This document shows positions 8,747 through 15,195 of a DNA stretch of 25,783 bases, piece after piece. This DNA comes from Methanobacteriota archaeon (lineage in GTDB: Archaea; Thermoplasmatota; Thermoplasmata; JAUWGG01), in NCBI GenBank assembly GCA_030606525.1, contig JAUWGG010000002.1, positions 1-25,783 of the forward strand, read 5' to 3'. The translations under genes and the position numbers were made by a program. The number at the start of each line of letters is the position of its first letter. Within the stretch, counting starts at the first letter, position 1. Below the pieces are notes generated by a model, which had not been told where the DNA came from, did no database searches, and worked only from the letters and a program-made list of their open reading frames with translations.

Positions 8747-9363
8747 ACAATTATATGGAATGCTCTATGGATTATGAATGCCCTTAGCTCTTCAAGATGG
8801 TCATATAGATAGACAAAATCGCTTTTTGTTGTGTTTAAACAAGCTACACATACTATATTTTTTTTAGCTTCACTCAACGATCGAGCTTTCTTCATAAAAA
8901 TCTCATAAAACTTTACTATATCTTTCTTTAGATTTTTCCCTAACATAGGAAAAATATTTTGAGGATTGAAATCACATTTTTCGCAAATAGCTTTTTGCGG
9001 GTCAGCTTTAATGAATGGCAATTTACCTGATTCGAAGTATTCCTTAAAAGGCGCTCGAATCGAAAGCTGTTCAAGCTCATGGATTATTTGAACTACCTTT
9101 TTTAGCATCTCAACCGAGTGGTCAGTATATTGCGTTTCTCTATAGTGAGAAAGGATAATCGAGTTGATATTGAATTCTTCTGAGAGAGCATTTTGAACTC
9201 CTCTTATGCACTTACAATCTTTGAGTGTCGCCTTGCCGTTACATTCTTTACAATTCATCACTAACCTGGTTTCTCTTACTTCATGCTCGATCTCATATTT
9301 ACAAGTGGGATATTCTCCCTTTGGTCGTTTAATTACGCTCTTTCGTTTAAACTTCACTTTCAT
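8743..9363 (-). CDS. Cys-rich zinc-binding-like protein at the head of the pilus operon
   Basis: About 206 residues with several Cys pairs: CKEC and CKC near residues 38-52, CEKC near 125, and CVAC near 173. These look like two zinc-binding units around a helical segment. I do not recognise a named family. Its position directly before the ATPase gene, with a 4-base ATGA overlap, suggests that it works with that ATPase, perhaps as a detached regulatory N-terminal module; this is inference. The start is uncertain: the ATG at 9363 overlaps the iscB stop codon (TGATG) and no ribosome site precedes it. The IscB element ends right here, so the original leader, and perhaps some N-terminal codons, may have been lost on insertion. 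Confidence 0.6.
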   Translation of the reverse strand: MKVKFKRKSVIKRPKGEYPTCKYEIEHEVRETRLVMNCKECNGKATLKDCKCIRGVQNALSEEFNINSIILSHYRETQYTDHSVEMLKKVVQIIHELEQLSIRAPFKEYFESGKLPFIKADPQKAICEKCDFNPQNIFPMLGKNLKKDIVKFYEIFMKKARSLSEAKKNIVCVACLNTTKSDFVYLYDHLEELRAFIIHRAFHIIV

Positions 9364-10622
9364 CAAACTCGCGCAAGTATACCCACGGCTTTAGTCGTAG
9401 GAGGAATTGCGCACACCTCCTGAATTATTCCTTTTGCATGTTCTAGAAGTGTTAGCTTTTTGCTATTCACAGAAGCTCCTATCTTTTCACCGTTTACGGT
9501 TCTAATATCAAAATATCCAGAGCTTCTTAATCCATGTATGAAACACTTTGTTTTGTTATACAACACCTTATCAAATCTCCTAAATCCTTTTCCTTCTTTT
9601 ACAGTGTTACGCTTCTTCCTACCCCCTTTCAAGAGATTGGCTTTGTATAATGATCGATTCTGTCGTCTTACTTGCTTGCCAATGTGGATGCATTCAGATC
9701 GTATCTGGTCTGAACCACCTGCTATTACAAAAGCATCATTCACACGACTCTTCTCTAAACTGCGCTTTATTCTATTATGTTTAGTGATATGACCGTATGT
9801 CCAATCACAGTTTAGAGTATTAACCAATCTCCAGCGGATAACGTTCATAAATACTGTTGCTTTTAATGTTTTTTTCGCTTTCTTCTGTATTCTCAGATAA
9901 CCAAATTCCTCTGCTGTCTGGTTACCTTTCTTCTGATTGCACTCGTGGCAACTGATTGTTAAGTTCGATACTCTGTCACTTCCGCCTCTTGACTTCGGTA
10001 TGATATGTTCGACTTCTAATGGTATATCTGTCTTACCACAATAAGCGCATTTCCTGCCCCACTTCTCTAACAGATATTCGCGGACTGCATAGCCCCGAAG
10101 TTCTCCCTGTTGGTATTCTACTCCACGTATCTCTGGGTTCTGCATCTTCTGTGTATCGAATGAAGCGACCTCGACAACGATCTTGGTTATCGGGAGGATA
10201 TTCTCCAGTTGCTTAATGAGTTTGATGTGGCTCTGTAGTTTATGCTCCAATGAGGGTGCTAACCAACCATCTTTTCTACTACGATTGTTGAATCTTGGTT
10301 CTCTGTGCCACAGACGACTTCTTCGAGTTCTGCGATATGCTCTTCTCTTCTCTAATAACCGTTTTATATCGCTTCTTAATACCAATTCACCTGCTATTAG
10401 CTCTTTATCGTCTGTTACGGTGCTGTATCCGATGGTTGAATATCCTGCATCGATACCGAGTGTTATGTCCTGAACGTTCTCTTCACAATCCCAGAGAAGT
10501 TGAATGACAAATGGTGTTTGCTGAACGACCTCTGCTTTCCCCGCTTCCAATAGATGTCTCGCTTTAGCAGGTTTACAAGGCATCAATGGTTTCCCGTTCT
10601 TATTGATCACATATACCAGCAT
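9363..10622 (-). CDS. iscB: IscB RNA-guided DNA nuclease (RuvC + HNH)
   Basis: 419-residue IscB. It opens with the PLMP domain (VYVINKNGKPLMPCKPAKA), followed by RuvC-I (ITLGIDAG, D58), an Arg-rich bridge helix (EKRRAYRRTRRSR, about 91-103), RuvC-II (IVVEVASFD, E151), an HNH domain (C192xxC195, EVEHIIP with H205, C225xxC228) and RuvC-III (RVNDAFVIAGG, D296). All visible catalytic residues are intact. IscB is the ancestor of Cas9 and uses an omega-RNA to cut DNA. The frame is open upstream to an ATG at 10802, but I start at 10622: family members begin with the PLMP segment, and the upstream 180 bases match the omega-RNA position. The last residues (PPTTKAVGILARV) are encoded by the element's right-end hairpin. 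Confidence 0.92.
   Translation of the reverse strand: MLVYVINKNGKPLMPCKPAKARHLLEAGKAEVVQQTPFVIQLLWDCEENVQDITLGIDAGYSTIGYSTVTDDKELIAGELVLRSDIKRLLEKRRAYRRTRRSRLWHREPRFNNRSRKDGWLAPSLEHKLQSHIKLIKQLENILPITKIVVEVASFDTQKMQNPEIRGVEYQQGELRGYAVREYLLEKWGRKCAYCGKTDIPLEVEHIIPKSRGGSDRVSNLTISCHECNQKKGNQTAEEFGYLRIQKKAKKTLKATVFMNVIRWRLVNTLNCDWTYGHITKHNRIKRSLEKSRVNDAFVIAGGSDQIRSECIHIGKQVRRQNRSLYKANLLKGGRKKRNTVKEGKGFRRFDKVLYNKTKCFIHGLRSSGYFDIRTVNGEKIGASVNSKKLTLLEHAKGIIQEVCAIPPTTKAVGILARV
9382..9401 (-). repeat. IscB element right-end hairpin
   Basis: On the minus strand CCTACGAC and GCCGTGGG pair (7 of 8) around TAAA. It lies inside the last codons of iscB, and its loop core matches that of the left-end hairpin. 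Such subterminal hairpins are the recognition sites of the TnpA family. Confidence 0.7.
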
Positions 10623-10860
10623 ATCAGCTTTAAGCTCTCCCACTGGCTGGAGTAAGTGTTCCTCGGAGTTGTTATGTGGAGTTTTTAAGCTGAAAGACAC
10701 TGCTCCTACCCTCTCAGAGCTGTTTAATCCTTCTGCCACAGAGCCACAAGCTGGAACAGCACTTATGGGTGTGTATGTATTTCTTCCACATAACTTCTGC
10801 ATATTTTTATGCCTCCTGATCAGCTATTGGGCTCATGCCCACCCGCTTTAGCGGTGGGTA
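10623..10860 (-). ncRNA. Omega-RNA (HEARO-type) scaffold of IscB
   Basis: IscB omega-RNAs are encoded just 5' of iscB, from the left end of the element to about the start codon. This stretch has that position, is framed by the left-end hairpin, and contains a segment (AGTGCTGTTCCAGCTTGTGG and the following CTCTGTGGCAG, minus strand, about 10722-10761) that resembles HEARO/omega-RNA sequences from memory. The guide would be the roughly 15-20 bases beyond the left end, so it derives from flanking host DNA. Boundaries are approximate. The stretch is also an open reading frame in phase with iscB, but its translation (Ser/Thr/Gly-mixed, no IscB features) looks incidental. Confidence 0.72.
10838..10858 (-). 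repeat. IscB element left-end hairpin
   Basis: CCCACC-GC and GCGGTGGG pair with one bulged C around TTTA (plus-strand reading). It shares 14 bases (GCTTTAGCGGTGGG) with the hairpin at 17691-17715, which points to related IS200/IS605 transposases acting on both. Confidence 0.7.
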
Positions 10861-11086
10861 GTTGACATTATTCCGCTCGTTTGCCCATAGCAACACTCTT
10901 AGGATAAAATGAGAGATTTTTAAAGACTTGTCATTACATGTAGACTACGTGTAGGGTTAGCACTCATTCCGAAATTCCATGAGCGTTTGCGATTTTTGAT
11001 TTTGACTTAGAAAACTATTTATACTAATGATGCTACTTATGTTTTGAAGTAGAAGAATAGCGTAGATATGATTCAATATTACTATC

Positions 11087-11094
11087 ATATATAA
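11087..11094 (+). promoter_or_regulatory. Candidate TATA box for the dnaG operon
   Basis: ATATATAA here would place a start of transcription near 11115-11120 and give a leader of about 130 bases before dnaG. A second candidate (CTATTTATAC, 11015-11024) lies further upstream. The 10866-11250 gap otherwise shows only the short frame listed at 11171-11233. The divergent promoter that once drove the pilus operon probably lay here too, but I could not pin it down. Confidence 0.35.
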
Positions 11095-11170
11095 TTACAA
11101 TTCAAATAAAGTCTTAATTGGGCGCTACTCCCATCATCTCTTCATTACTGAAGATAGATATGAAGGAGAG

Positions 11171-11233
11171 ATGAAAGATCACATGTATGTGAATTTGGGG
11201 TGTTTGGATTGCATCCGCTGTTTTTCTAAATAG
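11171..11233 (+). CDS. Possible 20-residue Cys-rich leader peptide upstream of dnaG
   Basis: The frame is ATG to TAG, 20 residues, containing GCLDCIRCF with three closely spaced cysteines. GGAG at 11165-11168 is very close to the first ATG and about 14 bases before a second in-frame ATG (11183), so neither start is ideal. It ends 18 bases before the dnaG start and could be translated in the dnaG leader. It could equally be chance. Confidence 0.25.
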   Translation: MKDHMYVNLGCLDCIRCFSK

Positions 11234-11251
11234 TAATTAGGAGGTAAAAAA

Positions 11252-12481
11252 ATGAGTATAGATCCAAGTACAACTAAGTATCTAATAAAGGCAACTATAA
11301 CCGCTGAAGGAATAGTTGAAAAGCCTGATGTCGTTGGAGCGATCTTTGGGCAGACAGAGGGATTGCTAGGGGAAGGACTTGACCTTAGAGATTTACAAAA
11401 GAGCGGTAGAATTGGTAGAATAGAAGTGGAAGTAAATTCTGAGAAGGGAAAATCTAGAGGAGAAATTAATATACCTTGTAGTTTAGACCAAGTGGAAACA
11501 TCCATCTTAGCATCTTCATTGGAAACGATCGATAGAGTGGGACCCTGCAAAGCGAAGATCGGTGTTGCAAAAATCGAAGACGTTAGGGTTTCCAAAAGAA
11601 AAAGGATCGTTGAAAGAGCGAAAGAACTATTGGGTAAAATGATAGAAGAATCGAAGATCACAGGTATAGATCTAACGGAATCTGTTAGAGAAACACTTCA
11701 AATGGAAGAGATTACGTCTTATGGCGCAGATCGTTGCCCAGCAGGTCCGAATGTGAAGACTGCCGATGCTATAATCGTTGTGGAAGGAAGGGCAGATGTG
11801 CTGAATCTTCTGAGATGTGGTATTAAGAATACTATAGCCGTTAATGGTACCAGCATCCCAAAGACCATACAAGATCTATCCAAAGAAAAAGTGATAACAG
11901 CATTTGTTGATGGTGATCGGGGTGGAGAACTTATCCTCAAGGAATTGCTGCAAGTTGCAGAGGTTGATTTCATTGCCAGAGCACCAAGAGGTCAGGAAGT
12001 TGAAGAATTGACACATAAGCAAATCACAAAAGGTCTGAGAAATAAGATACCTGGTGAGCAATTCGTTGAGATGTACAGTATAAGTTTCGGAAGGGCAAAG
12101 AAGGAAGAGGAAAAAAAACCTAAAGTGAAAGAGGAAAAAGAGATCAAGCAGATCGAAAAACAACAGAAAAGAACCACGCTAGAACTTACACCTCAACTCA
12201 AGAAATACAAAGAGACATTATCTGAATTGTCTGGAACATCTAAAGCTAAACTCTTCAATAATGATAACGTGATCGAAGAGGTGAAGGTTAGGGACTTAGC
12301 TAATACATTGAAAAAGAGAAGGAAGGGTATAAAAACAGTGGTGTTTGATGGTGTCGTTACCCAAAGATTGTTGGATATAGCATCTTCTATAGGGACAAAA
12401 ACGATTGTTGGCACAAAGCTCAGTGATATCACTAAACATCCTATTGCAATTGATGTATGGACAAAAAAAGATCTGGAATAA
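11252..12481 (+). CDS. dnaG: Archaeal DnaG-like primase
   Basis: 409-residue archaeal DnaG. The N-terminal region (1-165) has the archaeal pattern with TKYLIKATITAEGIVEKPDVVGAIFGQTEGLLG. The TOPRIM domain follows, with E178 in IIVVEGRADV and D220/D222 in AFVDGDRGG, the metal-binding residues. A Lys/Glu-rich linker (about 285-320) leads to a C-terminal domain (about 325-409). In archaea this protein makes RNA primers in vitro and is also found with the exosome, where it helps recognise poly(A)-rich RNA. The ATG has a strong GGAGGT site 7 bases upstream. The Lon-like AAA+ gene follows after 28 bases, so the two are probably co-transcribed. Confidence 0.95.
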   Translation: MSIDPSTTKYLIKATITAEGIVEKPDVVGAIFGQTEGLLGEGLDLRDLQKSGRIGRIEVEVNSEKGKSRGEINIPCSLDQVETSILASSLETIDRVGPCKAKIGVAKIEDVRVSKRKRIVERAKELLGKMIEESKITGIDLTESVRETLQMEEITSYGADRCPAGPNVKTADAIIVVEGRADVLNLLRCGIKNTIAVNGTSIPKTIQDLSKEKVITAFVDGDRGGELILKELLQVAEVDFIARAPRGQEVEELTHKQITKGLRNKIPGEQFVEMYSISFGRAKKEEEKKPKVKEEKEIKQIEKQQKRTTLELTPQLKKYKETLSELSGTSKAKLFNNDNVIEEVKVRDLANTLKKRRKGIKTVVFDGVVTQRLLDIASSIGTKTIVGTKLSDITKHPIAIDVWTKKDLE

Positions 12482-12509
12482 ATGATTTAGAATGATGGGG
12501 TAAAACACA

Positions 12510-14039
12510 ATGGAAAAGAAAGGCTATGATGCTGAAGATGGCCTTCCAATTGATGAAATCGAGGATACACGAGCGGTGATCATCCCGAAAGACCCTCTTA
12601 AAAGGGTCATAGGTCAAGATGAAGCGGTTAAATTAGCAAGAATAGCTGCTAACCAAAGAAGACACTTCCTATTGGTTGGTCCTCCAGGCACAGGTAAATC
12701 GATGATAGCTCAAGCCCTTTCCCTTTATTTGAAACCACCAGTTGAGGAGATAAGAATCGTTCATAATCCAGAAAATCCAGAAAGACCATTTGTAGAAGTT
12801 AAAAACAGAGCAGATGTCTATAAAGAAAAGGAAACAAGAGAATCGGCTGAGGGTGAGCTTATAGATCCGAAGGAAGTGCCGATCAATGTTGCTGAACAAT
12901 TAGGATATAAATGCATCAACTGTGGAAATTACTCAACAACAATGGAACGTATCTGTCCAAGATGTTCAAGACCTAAAATGGCGCAGATGCAGCAATCAGC
13001 GAGTAATCCTTTCAGCGATCTATTGGGAGGTATCTTTGAGGTCACAATGGGTCAGCTTGGTGGAAGGAAAAGGGTAACCACGACAAGAAAAAGATTTGGC
13101 AAGGAGGAAGTGGTTGTCTTTGAGCGAGCTGGAGAGATGATCAAAGTCCTGGATCAAAAGGCATTGGAGAAGAGAAGAGAATTTGAGAAGATCAATCCAA
13201 GGAAGGTATTGGTTTCAGTTGAAAGAAATCCATTTATCTTGGCCACAGGAGCTAGTGAAACAGAATTATTGGGGGATGTAAGGCATGATCCATACGGGGG
13301 GCATTCTCAGCTCGGCACACTGCCTTACGAGAGGGTCATACCAGGCACGATACATGAAGCCCATGAGGGTGTTCTTTTCATAGATGAGCTGCCTCATTTA
13401 GGTCATTTCCAGCGCCATATATTAACTGCGATGCAGGAAAAAAGATTCCCGATCGTTGGTAGAAACCCGCAGAGCGCAGGTGCTAGTGTTAGGGCTGATA
13501 ATGTACCCTGTGATTTTATTTTTGTTGGCGCTTGCAATATACAAGACCTACCATATATCTTATCTCCTTTACGCTCAAGAATTACTGGCTCGGGATATGA
13601 GATCCTTATAGAAACCACCATGAGTGATAATGAAAGAAATCAAGCGAAGTTCGCGCAGTTCATCGCGCAGGAGATAGCAATGGACAAGAAGATACCCCCG
13701 GTTACTCAAAGTGCGATCAAAGCACTCATCAAAGAAGCCAAAAGAAGAGCAAGAGAAATAGATGGAAAGAAAGATTCATTGACTTTGAGATTAAGAGGAG
13801 TAGGTGGACTGATAAGGGCAGCCGGTGATTTGGCTGTGGTGAATGGTGATGAATTGATAGATGAAGGGCACATAAAAAAGGCATTGAAGCGCAGTCGACC
13901 AGTGGAAGAACAGATAAAGGAAAGGTATGGTTCATATGAAGGTGGAGTGGCAACAGACATGACCAGTGCTCAGAAAGCATCAAGTCCTTATTATCATTGG
14001 AATAAACATATTTACGATGATAAGATGGGATATGAATAA
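12510..14039 (+). CDS. Lon-like AAA+ ATPase without protease domain, with zinc ribbon
   Basis: 509-residue AAA+ protein. Walker A is VGPPGTGKS (56-64), the LonB-type signature TELLGDVRHDPYGG lies at 251-264, and Walker B is GVLFIDELPHLG (287-298), followed by the sensor region ACNIQDLPYILSPLRSRI. It resembles archaeal LonB, with two clear differences. LonB's membrane segments, inserted between Walker A and B, are absent; in their place is a CxxC...CxxC zinc ribbon (C135, C138, C149, C152). The chain also ends after the AAA+ lid region, so no Ser-Lys protease domain is present. It is therefore probably a soluble ATP-driven remodeller, not a protease. The dnaG neighbour suggests a link to replication or RNA processing, but this is inference. 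Confidence 0.8.
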   Translation: MEKKGYDAEDGLPIDEIEDTRAVIIPKDPLKRVIGQDEAVKLARIAANQRRHFLLVGPPGTGKSMIAQALSLYLKPPVEEIRIVHNPENPERPFVEVKNRADVYKEKETRESAEGELIDPKEVPINVAEQLGYKCINCGNYSTTMERICPRCSRPKMAQMQQSASNPFSDLLGGIFEVTMGQLGGRKRVTTTRKRFGKEEVVVFERAGEMIKVLDQKALEKRREFEKINPRKVLVSVERNPFILATGASETELLGDVRHDPYGGHSQLGTLPYERVIPGTIHEAHEGVLFIDELPHLGHFQRHILTAMQEKRFPIVGRNPQSAGASVRADNVPCDFIFVGACNIQDLPYILSPLRSRITGSGYEILIETTMSDNERNQAKFAQFIAQEIAMDKKIPPVTQSAIKALIKEAKRRAREIDGKKDSLTLRLRGVGGLIRAAGDLAVVNGDELIDEGHIKKALKRSRPVEEQIKERYGSYEGGVATDMTSAQKASSPYYHWNKHIYDDKMGYE

Positions 14040-14087
14040 ATTGATTGGATTTTTATTGTTATAACGACATATCGGTGAGGTGATGCT

Positions 14088-14495
14088 GTGAATGAGAAGC
14101 GCAAACTCTCGATCGTTACCATGATACTAATGTATATTTTGGGATGGTTGCATTTCTTGCCTGTGACAACTATTATTCCCGTAGCTAATCATTCATATTT
14201 AGATCAATACACTCAATCAATTCTCCTAGTTATTTTGGCTCTCATTGTAGCTATCCTTCTCTTCATCTCAGGATATGGCATCTTAAAATCATATCGATGG
14301 GGGTTCTATATGGGTTTGGCATTATCGGTATTTATTATATTAGCCACCATCATCCCTGTGTTGATGAATCCTTCAATAGTGGAAATGGCTCCATTGTGGG
14401 TGAGTTTGATAAGTTGGGCTACTTTTTGCTTATCTTTGATTATTATCTTCTGTTTGTTTTTACTGAGAATGGAATTCTTAACTACAAATTCATAA
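14088..14495 (+). CDS. Small four-helix membrane protein
   Basis: 135 residues with four predicted membrane helices (about 8-30, 45-65, 70-95, 103-128) and short loops. The GTG start is set by a strong GAGGTGAT site 3 bases upstream; the overlapping ATG runs into a stop. I do not recognise a family. Its 3' end overlaps the convergent acetyltransferase gene by 6 bases, so the two transcripts may interfere. Confidence 0.6.
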   Translation: MNEKRKLSIVTMILMYILGWLHFLPVTTIIPVANHSYLDQYTQSILLVILALIVAILLFISGYGILKSYRWGFYMGLALSVFIILATIIPVLMNPSIVEMAPLWVSLISWATFCLSLIIIFCLFLLRMEFLTTNS

Positions 14496-14927
14496 TTTCT
14501 TCCACATTTGTAAGCCATCCTCTCCATCTGTATAAAAAGCAGGCAATTTATTGATGATGTTAAAGCCAAATCGTGCATAGAACCCTATTGCCGCTTCATT
14601 GCTCGTTCTAACCTCAAGCGTAATGGATTTGAAGCCTTCGATGATACATCGTTTGATAAATGCCTTCAATAGTTTAGTACCTATGCCTTGGCGCCTTTTC
14701 TTCTCATCAACTGCGAGCATCAATATTCTCGCTTGCTGCGGTCCAGATCTTACACCTGCAATAAAACCCACAATGTTCTTTACCGTCTCAGCTATAATGA
14801 AACCCTTGGGCCAATAGGTATGGATGTTGAAGTAAAGGGTAGGGTCGTACCTCTCGTGAAGACCTTCCATCACGAGCTTGTCTACAGACCCGATATCATC
14901 TGGAATGAAATCCCGCAATATCAACAT
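14490..14927 (-). CDS. RimI-like GNAT N-acetyltransferase
   Basis: 145-residue acetyl-CoA-dependent acyltransferase. The acetyl-CoA pyrophosphate loop is KKRRQGIGTKLLKAF (about 75-90), followed by LEVRTSNEAAIGFYARFGF and the C-terminal YTDGEDGLQMWKKL, close to the YYxDGEDAxxM ending of RimI/Ard1 N-alpha-acetyltransferases. A probable role is acetylation of protein N-termini; another small amine acceptor is possible. No ribosome site precedes the ATG, while a TATA-like CTTATATTA (minus strand, 14951-14959) lies about 28 bases upstream, which suggests a leaderless transcript. The gene is convergent with and overlaps the small membrane-protein gene at its 3' end. Confidence 0.85.
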   Translation of the reverse strand: MLILRDFIPDDIGSVDKLVMEGLHERYDPTLYFNIHTYWPKGFIIAETVKNIVGFIAGVRSGPQQARILMLAVDEKKRRQGIGTKLLKAFIKRCIIEGFKSITLEVRTSNEAAIGFYARFGFNIINKLPAFYTDGEDGLQMWKKL

Positions 14928-14988
14928 CGAGGGATTATTGCTGCGGATTGTAATATAAGTAACGGTTAGTTAGAAAAAATTAGGAAAG

Positions 14989-15084
14989 CGGGCCTGAAGG
15001 GATTCGAACCCTTGACCAATCGGTCTCTCCAAACCTTTTCAGGACTTAAGAGCCGATTGCTCCACCTAGCTGAGCTACAGGCCC
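14989..15084 (-). tRNA. tRNA-Lys(CTT) with a 22-base intron
   Basis: Acceptor stem GGGCCTG (15084-15078) pairs with CAGGCCC (14996-14990), and the discriminator is G. D-arm stem is GCTC/GAGC. Anticodon stem ATCGG/CCGAT carries the loop CTCTTAA, giving anticodon CTT. T-arm is AAGGG-TTCGAAT-CCCTT. The intron (15046-15025) sits at the canonical 37/38 site: loop bases CTCT (32-35) can pair with GGAG near the intron's 3' end, leaving the bulges of a bulge-helix-bulge motif for the archaeal splicing endonuclease. CCA is not encoded. An AT-rich TATA-like stretch lies about 25 bases upstream (near 15105-15115). Confidence 0.95.
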
Positions 15085-15195
15085 ACTATATGCGCTGTCT
15101 GAATAATATTTGATTTAATAAAGATATCGCATTATAATATCTTGCAGTTATACATATCTTTTTAATCTTTTATTCTATTTCCTCTCGGGGTTAAA

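Larger units (their letters stand above)
9367..10865 (-). mobile_element. IscB-type IS200/IS605-like element without TnpA
   Basis: The element consists of iscB, its upstream RNA region, and hairpins at both ends with a shared CTTTAG core (9382-9401 and 10838-10858). There is no TnpA gene, so mobility would need a transposase supplied in trans. Ends are approximate: such elements end a few to about 20 bases outside the hairpins and leave no target duplication. It separates the pilus operon from the intergenic region shared with dnaG. Confidence 0.75.

Noticed and set aside
11179..11661. 160-residue frame antisense to dnaG
   Set aside because: It is the mirror of a clear dnaG reading frame, has Ser/Pro/Leu-rich composition typical of antisense frames, and no promoter or ribosome site.
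14306..14578. 90-residue frame overlapping the small membrane protein and acetyltransferase genes
   Set aside because: Opposite or shifted frame of two better supported genes; no ribosome site.
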